From assembly GCF_014204715.1 (NCBI RefSeq), contig NZ_JACHLY010000001.1:1328501-1392500 (forward strand): a stretch of DNA of 64,000 nucleotides. The letters are read 5' to 3'. Source of the stretch: Streptomonospora salina. GTDB lineage: Bacteria; Actinomycetota; Actinomycetes; Streptosporangiales; Streptosporangiaceae. How positions within the stretch are numbered: the stretch's first letter is position 1; each line of letters starts with the position of its first letter. The notes below the pieces were generated by a model that saw nothing but the letters and a program-made list of their open reading frames with translations, made no database searches and was not told the DNA's origin. Shown piece after piece: positions 22,475-36,202 of the stretch. Both the position numbers and the translations under genes were made by a program.

Positions 22475-22586
22475 GTTTCGCCTCCATTATGGGGACCGGT
22501 GCATGCCGGGGGTCAAGGCGGGCCGGGCCCGCGCAGCCCGCACGGCCGCCGGACCCGCCGGACCCGCCGCTGCCGCCGCCGGTTCC

Positions 22587-22653
22587 CGCGTCGATCTTGT
22601 AGCTACGGTGAGTGAAAGCGATTTCCCGTAACGTTAGCTACAAGATCGACGCG
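22587..22653. repeat. 67-bp palindromic element downstream of glgP
   Basis: Perfect 19-bp inverted arms (22587-22605 and 22635-22653; arm core GATCTTGTAGCTA) flank a 29-base centre. It is about 51% GC, far below its surroundings, and begins 10 bases after the glgP stop. It has no T tract. It could be a terminator, a REP/MITE-like dispersed repeat, or a protein-binding site; I cannot say which. Confidence 0.7.
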
Positions 22654-22663
22654 GCTTCGGGGG

Positions 22664-25318
<2,655 letters not shown>

Positions 25319-25894
25319 GCGGGGTGAGGCTACTCAATCCGCGGCCCGCGGCGCGACCTGCGACTCCCGTTTTACGGCAGATCGCGGAAACTCTTCGTTG
25401 CCCCCCGGTTTCGGGCCTCCACATCTCCGATAGAACCGGCGGAAAAAGGATTGCAGTCACCTTCTGGGGCAATCTTTGACACCCGCCCCTGCAGCAGCAC
25501 TGTCGGACTTGTGTAACCCGTTCTCCCACACCCGAAACCCCTGGTGCGCGAGTTGCGCCACCCCGAAAGATACCCTTTGCCCGGTTTGCCGACGCCGTGG
25601 TGCCACGGAATCCCCGCAGGTCAGGGGAACATCAACAGAGTGTGATGACAATCACAAAAAATGCCCGCCTCGGGTTGTCGGCGCAGCCCGTGTTCCGGGC
25701 TGACGATAGACAGAGGAGCAGGACCGGACCGAAATCCCCGATGCCGATCGAACGGCCATTCGGGAGAACCGGGCTCCCGAAACGGGCTCGGGCGTGTCGC
25801 GCGGACACCGCGGCACCCGCGACCCGCACGATCTACGCGGAAAATCCGACAAACCCGACTGAAGCTCGGGCATGACGACAATGATGGTGCATCT
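25319..25894. other. Divergent promoter region between glgP and glgE
   Basis: About 575 bases, less GC-rich than the flanking genes. It must drive glgP leftward and glgE-treS-mak-glgB rightward. The one clear site is the CRP-type dyad at 25641-25656. The frame of glgE stays open upstream to 25661, but that stretch is Arg/Ser-rich without family likeness, so I treat it as non-coding. Confidence 0.5.
25641..25656. promoter_or_regulatory. CRP/GlxR-type binding site
   Basis: TGTGATGACAATCACA is a perfect TGTGA-N6-TCACA palindrome, the CRP-family consensus. It lies about 240 bases before glgE and 320 before glgP. A cAMP-receptor-type regulator controlling alpha-glucan turnover is a fair inference. 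Confidence 0.7.
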
Positions 25895-27868
25895 GTGATT
25901 GGACGTATTCCCGTTCTCGGCGTCTCCCCGGTCCTGGACTACGGCACCGCCAAGGCGGCCGCCGGCGAGACCCTTCCCGTCCGGGCCACGGTGATCCGCG
26001 AGGGCCACGCCGCCCTGGGCGCCGCCGTGGTCCTCTACGACCCGCGCGGCCGCCGGCACTCGCTGACCCCGATGCGCGAAACCGAACCCGGGACCGACCG
26101 CTACGGCGCCGACGTCACCGTCGGCCACGAAGGCCGGTGGAGCTTCAGCGTCGAGTCCTGGTGCGACCCCATCGCCACCTGGTGCCGCGATGCCGCCGTC
26201 AAGGTCCCCCTGGGCCAGGACGTCGAACCGGTTCTGGAGGAGGGCGCCCGCCTGTTCGACCGCGCCGCCCGCCGCGTACCGCGCCGCCCCGAGCCGGCCC
26301 GCGCCGCGGCCCTGCTGCGCGATACGGCGCGCACCCCCGAGCAGCGCCTGGCCGCCGCCTGGTCCCCCGAGATCACCGCCCGGCTGGAGGCCGCGCCGCT
26401 GCGCGACCAGGTCACCCGGACCCGCCGCTTCCCTCTGGCCGTGCACCGCCGCCGCGCACTGGTCGGCTCCTGGTACGAGTTCTTCCCGCGCTCGGAGGGC
26501 GCGGTCATGGACGGCGAGGACGGCTCCTGGCGCTCGGGGACCTTCGCCACCGCCGCCAAGCGGCTTCCGGCCATCGCGGAGATGGGCTTCGACGTCGTCT
26601 ACCTGCCGCCGATCCACCCGGTCGGCCGCTCCCACCGCAAAGGGCCCGACAACACGCTCGGTGCCGGTCCGGGCGATCCCGGCTCGGTCTGGGCGATCGG
26701 CTCCGACGCGGGCGGGCACGACGCCGTCCACCCCGACCTGGGCACCGTCTCCGACTTCGAGGAGTTCGTGTCCGAAGCCGCCGAACACGGAATGGAGATC
26801 GCGCTGGACCTGGCGCTGCAGTGCTCGCCCGACCACCCCTGGGTACGCGAGCACCCCGAGTGGTTCACCCGCCGCCCCGACGGCTCCATCGCCTACGCCG
26901 AGAACCCGCCCAAGAAGTACCAGGACATCTACCCGCTGAACTTCGACGGCGACCCCGAGGGGATCTACGCCGCGGTACTGGGGGTGGTGCGGTTCTGGAT
27001 GGAGCGCGGTGTGCGGATCTTCCGCGTGGACAACCCGCACACCAAGCCCGTGGCCTTCTGGGAGCGGCTGCTGGGCGAGATCGCCGCCACCGACCCCGAC
27101 GTCGTCTTCCTCGCGGAGGCCTTCACCCGCCCGGCGATGATGGCGGCGCTGGCCAGAGCCGGCTTCCACCAGTCCTACACCTATTTCACCTGGCGCAATT
27201 CCAAAGACGAGCTGGAGGACTACCTCACCGAGCTCTCCCGGGACTCCGCGCCCTACATGCGCCCGAACCTCTTCACCAACACCCCCGACATCCTCTCGGG
27301 CTACCTCCAGCAGGGCGGGCGGCCCGCCTTCGAGGTTCGGGCGGTGATCGCCGCACTCGCGTCCCCGGCGTGGGGCGTCTACTCCGGATACGAACTCTGC
27401 GAGAATACCCCTCTAAAGCCCGGCAGCGAGGAATACCTCGCTTCGGAGAAATTCCAGTACCGACCCCGCGACTGGGCCGCGGCCGAATCGGCTGGAAATA
27501 CCATCGCGCCCCTGCTGCGCAAGCTAAACTCGCTCAGGCGCGAACACCCTGCCCTTCAGGAACTGCGCAACCTGCGGTTCCACCATGCCGACCGGCCGGA
27601 GCTCATCTGCTTTTCGAAACGGCTGGCGGGGGCAGGCGACTGCGGGCGCGACGACATCGTGATCGCCGTCGTAAACCTCGACCCGCACCACGCGCATGAG
27701 GCTACGGTGCGGCTCGACCTGCCCGCTCTCGGGTTCGAACCCGACTCCCGGATCACCGTCACCGACCAGATCTCGGGCGATTCATACACCTGGGGAGAGG
27801 CGAATTATGTCCGCCTTGACCCGCGTTTTCAGTCCGCACACATATTCACAGCAGGCCCCGCCGAATAA
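25895..27868 (+). CDS. glgE: Maltose-1-phosphate maltosyltransferase
   Basis: GlgE extends alpha-1,4-glucans using maltose 1-phosphate. The 657-residue GH13_3 protein has the nucleophile Asp379 (RIFRVDNPHTKP), acid/base Glu408 (VFLAEAFTRP) and Asp465 (TNTPDIL), each exactly 15 below the S. coelicolor GlgE1 numbers. The start is GTG at 25895 (product begins MIGRIPVLGVSPV), matching homologues; no strong ribosome site is seen. First gene of glgE-treS-mak-glgB. The donor is made from trehalose by the next two gene products. Confidence 0.96.
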   Translation: MIGRIPVLGVSPVLDYGTAKAAAGETLPVRATVIREGHAALGAAVVLYDPRGRRHSLTPMRETEPGTDRYGADVTVGHEGRWSFSVESWCDPIATWCRDAAVKVPLGQDVEPVLEEGARLFDRAARRVPRRPEPARAAALLRDTARTPEQRLAAAWSPEITARLEAAPLRDQVTRTRRFPLAVHRRRALVGSWYEFFPRSEGAVMDGEDGSWRSGTFATAAKRLPAIAEMGFDVVYLPPIHPVGRSHRKGPDNTLGAGPGDPGSVWAIGSDAGGHDAVHPDLGTVSDFEEFVSEAAEHGMEIALDLALQCSPDHPWVREHPEWFTRRPDGSIAYAENPPKKYQDIYPLNFDGDPEGIYAAVLGVVRFWMERGVRIFRVDNPHTKPVAFWERLLGEIAATDPDVVFLAEAFTRPAMMAALARAGFHQSYTYFTWRNSKDELEDYLTELSRDSAPYMRPNLFTNTPDILSGYLQQGGRPAFEVRAVIAALASPAWGVYSGYELCENTPLKPGSEEYLASEKFQYRPRDWAAAESAGNTIAPLLRKLNSLRREHPALQELRNLRFHHADRPELICFSKRLAGAGDCGRDDIVIAVVNLDPHHAHEATVRLDLPALGFEPDSRITVTDQISGDSYTWGEANYVRLDPRFQSAHIFTAGPAE

Positions 27869-27969
27869 GGCTCGTACAAAAGGGCTCAGCCTTCCTTGGG
27901 CGCACCGCTCTTCGCGTACCGGGCCGTTGACGCGGCAGGCGCTGGAAAGCCAACTCGTGGAGTAGCCTC

Positions 27970-29871
<1,902 letters not shown>

Positions 29872-29891
29872 GCGGAAGAGGACTCTCGCAG

Positions 29892-31319
29892 ATGACTCAG
29901 CTTGAGGAGCTCCTGGCCGACTGGATCCCCCAACAGCGGTGGTTCGCCGGAAAGGGAGCGCCGATCGATACCGTCACGGTCCACGCCCAGCATCCGCTGG
30001 TCTGCGGCGACCCGGGCCTGCGCGTCCTGATCGTCGAAGTCGCCCAGCGGGACGGTGTTTCCCGGTACCAGGTGCTCCTCGGGCTCCGCCCGGCGGGGAC
30101 GCTGCGCGCGGAGCTGGCACACGCCGCCATCGGAGTGTGCCGCATCGACGGCGTCACCCGCACGGTCTACGACGCCTCGCACGACCCCGAACTGACCGCA
30201 CTGCTGCTGGAGCGCCTCGCCGCCGCCGACGGATCCGGGCCCGACGCCGTCGGCGGTCCCGCCCGGGGCGGGACCGCCGACGGCGCACCTCCGGCACCCG
30301 TGCGGTTCCGCCGCCTGGACGACGCCGACGTGCACTCCGGGCACCGCCGCAGCCTGGTGCTCAGCGGGGAGCAGTCCAACACCTCCCTGGTCTACGGCGA
30401 GGACTACGTACTGAAGTTCTTCCGCCGGCTGTGGCCCGGCCTCAACCCCGACCTGGAACTGACCGCCGCCCTGGCCGACTCCGACTATGTGGCCCGCCCC
30501 CACGCCTGGATCGAAACCGACGTGCGCCAGGACGGCCGGCCCGTTCCCACCACCCTGGCGATGCTGCAGGAGTTCATGCGCAGCGCCACCGACGGCTGGG
30601 TGCTGGCCGCCACCAGCGTGCGCGACCTCTACGACGCCCCCGGCCTCGCTCCCGGCGACGCCGGCGGCGACTTCGCCGGCGAAGCCGAGCGGCTGGGGGC
30701 GGCCACCGCGGCCGTGCACCGCGCGCTCGCCCGCGAACTTCCCACCGACGTGCTCTCCTCCCACGCGCTGCAGGATCTCGCCCGGTCGATGCTGGACCGG
30801 TTGCACCGGGCCGCCACCGAGGTGCCCGAACTGCAGCCCTACGCCGGCGTGCTGCGCAGCGCCTACGAGGACCTGGCCCGGGTGGACGAGCCGCTGCCGA
30901 TACAGCGCGTGCACGGCGACTTCCACCTGGGCCAGGTGGTGCGCACCGACGGCGGGTGGGTGCTGCTCGACTTCGAGGGCGAGCCCGCCGCACCCGTCGA
31001 GGAGCGCCGGCGCCCCTCCAGCCCGCTGCGCGACGTGGCCGGGATGCTGCGCTCGTTCGACTACGCCGCCCGCTACCAACTCGTGGGCTCCGCCGACGCC
31101 GCGGACCTGGCCCCCGCCGCCCACGCCTGGGCCCAGCGCAACCGGGACGCCTTCTGCGCGGGCTACGCCTACGGCGGCGGCGTCGACCCCGAGAAGCACC
31201 AGACCGTGCTGCGCGCCTTCGAATACGACAAAGCCGTCTACGAGGTGCTCTACGAAGCGCACAACCGCCCTTCGTGGCTGCGCATCCCGCTGGACTCCAT
31301 CGCGGCGCTGGCCGCGTGA
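29892..31319 (+). CDS. mak: Maltokinase
   Basis: Phosphorylates maltose with ATP to maltose 1-phosphate, the GlgE substrate; also called Pep2. The 475-residue protein has the actinobacterial start (LADWIPQQRWFAGKG), the kinase-like C-lobe with catalytic HGDFHLGQ near residue 340, the metal-binding LLDFEGEP, and the ending YEAHNRPSWLRIPL typical of the family. It follows treS by 20 bases and shares its operon, so TreS, Mak, GlgE and GlgB form a complete trehalose-to-glucan route. Confidence 0.95.
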   Translation: MTQLEELLADWIPQQRWFAGKGAPIDTVTVHAQHPLVCGDPGLRVLIVEVAQRDGVSRYQVLLGLRPAGTLRAELAHAAIGVCRIDGVTRTVYDASHDPELTALLLERLAAADGSGPDAVGGPARGGTADGAPPAPVRFRRLDDADVHSGHRRSLVLSGEQSNTSLVYGEDYVLKFFRRLWPGLNPDLELTAALADSDYVARPHAWIETDVRQDGRPVPTTLAMLQEFMRSATDGWVLAATSVRDLYDAPGLAPGDAGGDFAGEAERLGAATAAVHRALARELPTDVLSSHALQDLARSMLDRLHRAATEVPELQPYAGVLRSAYEDLARVDEPLPIQRVHGDFHLGQVVRTDGGWVLLDFEGEPAAPVEERRRPSSPLRDVAGMLRSFDYAARYQLVGSADAADLAPAAHAWAQRNRDAFCAGYAYGGGVDPEKHQTVLRAFEYDKAVYEVLYEAHNRPSWLRIPLDSIAALAA

Positions 31320-31626
31320 ACCGACCGACCCGCCCCGACAGGAACGGGCTCCCCGCCTGCGCACGCCCCGCACCGAGGCGTTCGCCGGGGCCGCCGCAGG
31401 CGACCCCCGCCGCGCCGCCGCGCCCGCGGACGGGAACGCCGGTCCCCGCACCGGCCGGGCCGCGGTGCGGTCCGGCGGCGTTCACCACCACCGCCGCGGC
31501 ACCGTGAACGACATCCGCCGCCACGTCCGCCTCCTCCGACGGGGAGGCGGTTACGGCTACACCAACCGAGAGGAGGGAGCGGCTTCCTCCCCGGCCTGAC
31601 GACCGGGGTGTCGCCGCAGAACCCTG
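31320..31626. other. Gap between mak and glgB
   Basis: About 307 GC-rich bases. I see no gene and no clear promoter; a small hairpin (CCTCC..GGAGG near 31530) is present. glgB may have its own promoter here. Confidence 0.35.
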
Positions 31627-33819
31627 ATGAACGTCCCCACGGCAGAACTGACAGCAGAGATCGACCGGCTGGTGGCCGGCCGGCACCACAACCCGCACGG
31701 CCTCCTCGGCGCCCACCCCGCCGCCGGCGGCACCGCCCTACGCACACTGCGCCCCTTCGCGCTGTCGGTGCACGCGGTACTGACCGACGGCACCCGCGTG
31801 GAACTGCCGCACGTCCACCAGGGCCTGTTCGCCGCGACCCTGCCCGGCACCGAACCCGGCGACTACCGGCTGGCCGTGGCCTACGGCGACGGCGACGGCG
31901 GCGCCACCGAAACGGTCGCCGACGACCCCTACCGCTACCTGCCCACGCTCGGCGACCTCGACCTGCACCTGATCCGCGAAGGCCGCCACGAGGAGCTGTG
32001 GCGGGCGCTGGGCGCCCACGTGCACACCTACCGCACCTCCATGGGCGAGGTCGGCGGGACCGGCTTCGCCGTGTGGGCGCCCGGCGCCCAGGGCGTACAG
32101 GTGATCGGCGACTTCAACCACTGGGACGGCACCGCCCACCCCATGCGCTCCCTGGGCTCCAGCGGCGTGTGGGAGCTGTTCGTGCCCGGCACCGGCGACG
32201 GGACGCAGTACAAGTTCCGGATCCTGGGCCGCGACGGCGTGTGGCGCGACAAGGCCGACCCCATGGCCTTCGCCGCCCAGCGCCCGCCGGAGACCGCCTC
32301 GGTCGTGCACACCTCCGGCTACACCTGGCGCGACGACGCGTGGCTGGCCGAGCGCAAATCCCAGGAGTGGCAGCGCCGCCCGATGAGCGTGTACGAGGTG
32401 CACCTGGGATCGTGGCAGCCGGGGCTGTCCTACCTGGAACTGGCCACCCGGTTGGTGGCCCACGTCCGCGAGATGGGGTTCACCCACGTGGAGTTCCTGC
32501 CCGTGGCCGAACACCCCTTCGGCGGGTCCTGGGGCTACCAGGTGACCTCCTACTACGCGCCCACGGCGCGCTTCGGTTCGCCCGACGACTTCCGCGCGCT
32601 CGTCGACGAGCTGCACCGGGCCGGTGTGGGTGTGCTGGTGGACTGGGTTCCGGCGCACTTCCCCAAGGACGAGTGGGCGCTGGCGCGCTTCGACGGCTCG
32701 CCCACCTACGAGCACCCCGACCCGCGCCGCGGCGAGCACCCCGACTGGGACACGCTGATCTTCGACTACGGCCGCACCGAGGTGCGCAACTTCCTCATCG
32801 CCAACGCGCTGTACTGGCTGGAGGAGTTCCACATCGACGGCCTGCGGGTGGACGCGGTCGCATCGATGCTGTACCTGGACTACTCGCGCGAAGGCGGTGA
32901 CTGGGCCCCCAACGAGGACGGCGGCCGCGAGAACGGGGATGCGCTGGAGCTGCTCAAGGAGCTCAACGCGACCGCCTACCGCCGCAACCCCGGCATCATC
33001 ATGGTCGCCGAGGAGTCCACCGCCTGGCCGGGCGTCTCCCGCTCCGTCGACCACGGCGGGCTCGGGTTCGGGTTCAAGTGGAACATGGGCTGGATGCACG
33101 ACACCCTGGAATACGTCCAGCACGACCCCGTGCACCGGCAGTACCACCACGACGAGATCACGTTCTCGATGGTCTACGCCTACAGCGAGAACTACGTGCT
33201 GCCGCTGTCGCACGACGAAGTCGTCCACGGCAAGGGGTCGCTGCTGACCAAGCTTCCCGGCGACGAGTGGCAGCGCTTCGCCGGGCTGCGCGGGCTGCTG
33301 GGCTTCATGTGGTCGCACCCGGGCAAGCAGCTGCTGTTCATGGGCTCCGAGATCGGCCACGGCGACGAGTGGTCGCACGAAGACGGCGTGCAGTGGTGGC
33401 TACTCGACCACGCCTACCACCGCGGGGTGCGCTCGCTGGTGGCCGAGCTCAACCGGGTCTACCGCGACACTCCGGCGCTGTGGTCGCTGGACACCGAACC
33501 CGCCGGGTTCACCTGGCTGGAGGGCGGCGACGCCGCCGGCAACACCCTGGCCTACCTGCGCCACGGCGACGACGGGTCGCAGGTGGCGTGCCTGGTCAAC
33601 TTCTCGCCCGCGGTGCACGAATCCCGCCGCGTGGGCCTTCCCCGCACCGGAGCGTGGCGCGAGGTGCTCAACACCGACGCCGAGGACTACTGCGGCAGCG
33701 GCGTCGCCGCCGGCTCGGCGGGAACCGTGCGGGCCGAGGCCGTCGAGTGGAACGGCCAGCCCGCGTCGGCGCACGTGACCCTCCCGCCGCTGGCGACGGT
33801 CTGGATCGCGCCGGCCTGA
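31627..33819 (+). CDS. glgB: 1,4-alpha-glucan branching enzyme
   Basis: GlgB cuts alpha-1,4 chains and rejoins them as alpha-1,6 branches, giving new ends for GlgE. The 730-residue protein has the N-terminal CBM48-type domains, the GH13_9 barrel with nucleophile Asp409 ([13 protein letters not shown]) and acid/base Glu462 ([13 protein letters not shown]), both four above the E. coli numbers, and [11 protein letters not shown]. Last gene of the glgE cluster; a strong hairpin follows. Confidence 0.97.
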   Translation: MNVPTAELTAEIDRLVAGRHHNPHGLLGAHPAAGGTALRTLRPFALSVHAVLTDGTRVELPHVHQGLFAATLPGTEPGDYRLAVAYGDGDGGATETVADDPYRYLPTLGDLDLHLIREGRHEELWRALGAHVHTYRTSMGEVGGTGFAVWAPGAQGVQVIGDFNHWDGTAHPMRSLGSSGVWELFVPGTGDGTQYKFRILGRDGVWRDKADPMAFAAQRPPETASVVHTSGYTWRDDAWLAERKSQEWQRRPMSVYEVHLGSWQPGLSYLELATRLVAHVREMGFTHVEFLPVAEHPFGGSWGYQVTSYYAPTARFGSPDDFRALVDELHRAGVGVLVDWVPAHFPKDEWALARFDGSPTYEHPDPRRGEHPDWDTLIFDYGRTEVRNFLIANALYWLEEFHIDGLRVDAVASMLYLDYSREGGDWAPNEDGGRENGDALELLKELNATAYRRNPGIIMVAEESTAWPGVSRSVDHGGLGFGFKWNMGWMHDTLEYVQHDPVHRQYHHDEITFSMVYAYSENYVLPLSHDEVVHGKGSLLTKLPGDEWQRFAGLRGLLGFMWSHPGKQLLFMGSEIGHGDEWSHEDGVQWWLLDHAYHRGVRSLVAELNRVYRDTPALWSLDTEPAGFTWLEGGDAAGNTLAYLRHGDDGSQVACLVNFSPAVHESRRVGLPRTGAWREVLNTDAEDYCGSGVAAGSAGTVRAEAVEWNGQPASAHVTLPPLATVWIAPA

Positions 33820-33837
33820 CCGGCCCCGAAACGCTGC

Positions 33838-33872
33838 GGCGCGGCCGCCCCCGGGGCGGGGGCGGCCGCGCC
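33838..33872. terminator. Bidirectional terminator between glgB and the lipoprotein gene
   Basis: Perfect 15-bp GC stem (33838-33852 with 33858-33872) and a five-base loop, midway between the two converging genes. Confidence 0.75.
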
Positions 33873-33889
33873 TACGCCTACGACGGGCC

Positions 33890-34567
33890 TCAGTCGCGCT
33901 CGTAGTCGTCGGTGTTCATGGACTCCGCGATCTCGTCGTAGAGCGCGGCGTACTGGGCGTCGACCGACCACACGTACACGGCGATGTCGCTCTCCGGCAG
34001 GAACCACAGCCGGACCTCGAACGTGTCGCCGTTGTCGCAGGACACCTCCCACTCGCGGTGGTGGGACCGCAGACCGTCGGCGTGCTCGGTCAGCCCCTGG
34101 GGGTTGTCGACGTCGAGTTGCTCGGCGCCGGCGACGCCCGCTCCGCCCGACTCGGCGGTGCCCAGGCTGCGGCAGGCGGAGGGGTCCGAAGCCCAGCCGT
34201 CGGGGTCGTCGAACTGCTCCGCGGGCCAGGTGTTCGGGTCGTTCTCCGCCGCATGCGGGATCACCTGCACCGCGCCGTAGCCGCAGGCGTCCTGACCCGG
34301 CGGGCGCATGCACAGCAGCCCGCTGGCCTTGTCGATGCTCCAGTTCTTGGGAGCGCCGATCCTGATGCCCCCGATCTCGACCACGCTGAAGTCGTCGGTG
34401 GCCGCTGGCGGCTCGGCGGCGGCGACCACGGAACTGTAGGTCGACTGCGGGCTGGGCGCGGCGCCGGAGTCACCGGAACCGCCGCCTGCGCACCCCGACA
34501 CCAGCAGAGCCAAGGCCGCGCCTGCGGCCGCGGTCCGCGGCCGCGGTGAACCGGACGTGCCGGACAT
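33890..34567 (-). CDS. Secreted lipoprotein of unknown function
   Basis: The 225-residue protein starts at the ATG at 34567 with GGGAAG upstream. It has a lipoprotein signal: basic start, hydrophobic AAAGAALALLVSG and Cys26 in LVSGC, so it should be anchored outside the membrane. The mature part is acidic with scattered cysteines (CMRPPGQDACGYG, ACRS, VSCDNG) that may form disulfides. I recognise no domain. It is the last chromosomal gene before the mobile island; sppA lies on the other side. Confidence 0.75.
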   Translation of the reverse strand: MSGTSGSPRPRTAAAGAALALLVSGCAGGGSGDSGAAPSPQSTYSSVVAAAEPPAATDDFSVVEIGGIRIGAPKNWSIDKASGLLCMRPPGQDACGYGAVQVIPHAAENDPNTWPAEQFDDPDGWASDPSACRSLGTAESGGAGVAGAEQLDVDNPQGLTEHADGLRSHHREWEVSCDNGDTFEVRLWFLPESDIAVYVWSVDAQYAALYDEIAESMNTDDYERD

Positions 34568-34692
34568 GGGCTTCCCTTCTGCATCCACGCTTGACCCCAC
34601 GACGATAGCGGCCCCAACCGACCGCCGCGCCACCCGATGAGGCCGGGCGGGCGTTCCGGTCCTCAGGCCGGAGACGGGGTCCGGCTACCCCG

Positions 34693-34870
34693 CTTGACTT
34701 CCGCTCCCCGGCCTGAAAGCCGGGGATTCCTACCACGGTCGGCTGACCGTCTCGGTGGGTTCCTGCTTCACCGCGCTGCGCCCGAACGGGTTCGGGTCTT
34801 ACCTGCGCTCCCTCCCCTACTGTGCGAGCTCCGCGAACTCCGCATATTCGCCCAGCGGGGGCCCAGCGGG
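34693..34870 (-). ncRNA. Predicted omega-RNA/right-end region of the tnpB element, separated from tnpB
   Basis: Read on the minus strand this continues the tail of tnpB (codons like EAGTHRDGQPTVVGIPGFQAG) into the terminal hairpin (34706-34725). In IS200/IS605 elements this 3' region is also the guide RNA scaffold, with the guide taken from the flank. Here Tn3 has been inserted between tnpB and the scaffold, so a single transcript would be broken. The role is inferred from element structure only. Confidence 0.4.
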
Positions 34871-34907
34871 GGGGGCGAACCAAGTAAGCCCGAAAGGGGC
34901 AATGGCC
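34871..34907 (+). repeat. Tn3 left inverted repeat
   Basis: 37 bases identical to the reverse complement of 38519-38555. Starts with a G run as Tn3 ends do; in this copy the run is eight Gs long including the flank. Confidence 0.9.
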
Positions 34908-35026
34908 TCGCTCACCGGTGATGTGAGCCCGTGTTGGGTTGCGGTTCGGTGAAGGCCCCGCGGCCCTGACCGGTCCCTGGCTACCGTGTCCGCGCCCCCC
35001 TACTCCCGTTCTGGAGAGGGCCGCCG

Positions 35027-35946
35027 GTGACCTCGATCGAGCGCACGGCCTACCCGCAGTTCAAGAAGCTGACCTCAGCGCGAATGCTGCACGGGCTCAG
35101 GCGAGTACGCCGACTGGACCGAGCACCTGCTGCCGTGGTCCGAGTGCGAGCAGAAGCTGGCCGCGTTCTGCGCCGAGGTCGGCCTGCCCGACGCCGCCGA
35201 AGGGTTCGTCGCCTACCTCAAGCACCAGCACCTGGACGCGGCCACCGCGCTGGAGGTCGGGTACGCCGACAACACCGACCTGTTCATCGACGACGGCGTG
35301 CCCCGGCTGCGCAGGCGCCGCGTCCCCGGTGCTCCGCAGGCGGTGGAGAAGCTGGCCGAGGCGATCGAGGTACGCATGCCCGAACGCTCCCTGCTGCAGA
35401 TCGTGGCGCGCACCGCCTACTGGCTGGGCTGGCACCACTGCTTCGGCCCCGCCTCGGGCTCGGACCCCAAGATCCCGGACATCCTGGGCCGCTACTCGCT
35501 GGCGGTGTTCACCGGCGGCATCAACATCGGCCCCTACGAGGCGGCCAAACACATCGCCGGGGTCTCGGCGAGGGAGCTGTCGATGGTGCGCAACCGCCAC
35601 ATCGACCTGGCCAAGCTCAACGCCGCGATCGCGGTGGTGGTCAAGGCCTGGGGCGATGGCACCTCGGTGGCCGCCGACGGGACGCAGGTGGAGACCTACA
35701 TCGACAACCTTCTCGCCGAGACCCCGATCCGCTACGGCGGGGCTGGACATCGCCGAGGTGGTGCGCGACCTGGTCAGGCAGGGGTGGACCATCACCGCCG
35801 AAGAGACCGCCGCCCTGTCCCCCTACATCCGCGCCCACATCACCCGGTTCGGCGCCTACGCCACCGACGTGCCGGGGATCGAACCGGAGGCGTTCGACCC
35901 CGCCCTGGACGAGATCGACTTCACCGTCCTGGACCTGGCCGCCTGA
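35027..35946 (+). pseudogene. tnpA: Tn3-family transposase remnant
   Basis: Three pieces of a Tn3 transposase remain. The start (GTG at 35027 after GGAGAGGG; TSIERTAYPQFKKLTSAR) is in one frame. From about 35100 to 35740 a second frame gives the middle (ADWTEHLLPW, ERSLLQIVARTAYWLGWHHCFG, VTGGINIGPYEAAKHIAGVS-like, KAWGDGTSVAADGTQ, which holds the first catalytic Asp). From about 35745 a third frame gives the end (LDIAEVVRDL, LSPYIRAHITRFGAYATD). Two large segments are deleted, including most of the catalytic core, so it cannot transpose by itself. About 306 codons against the usual about 1,000. Confidence 0.85.
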
Positions 35947-36202
35947 AGGACGGACCAGTCCCGTCACCCCTTCGGGCTCCAGGACCGAGCCGCGCGCAAG
36001 GACCGTAACCCCGAGACCGGCGAGCCGATCGAGAACGCCGTGGCCTGGGCCCGCCTGCACCTCGGACAAGAACCTCCGCGAAATGGCGGGGCGTCCCTCC
36101 GGGGCGACCGGGACCCGTAGGCAACTCCGGCCACGCGGGGGGCCGGTGTTCCCCTGGCCGCACCGCTACACCCGTTCTCGAAGGCCGCAGAATCCGCTGT
36201 CG
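35947..36202. other. Non-coding stretch between transposase remnant and CPBP gene
   Basis: About 256 bases. A short frame near 36000-36060 (RNPETGEPIENAVAWARLHL) looks like leftover coding sequence of an unknown gene. No intact gene is seen. Confidence 0.3.

Noticed and set aside
25661..25894. Longer GlgE N-terminus starting at 25661
   Set aside because: The extra 78 codons have no likeness to GlgE and would cover the CRP region; GTG 25895 matches homologous starts.
33840..33875. Inverted repeat after glgB as an attachment site
   Set aside because: It is a simple GC hairpin between converging genes, best read as a terminator.
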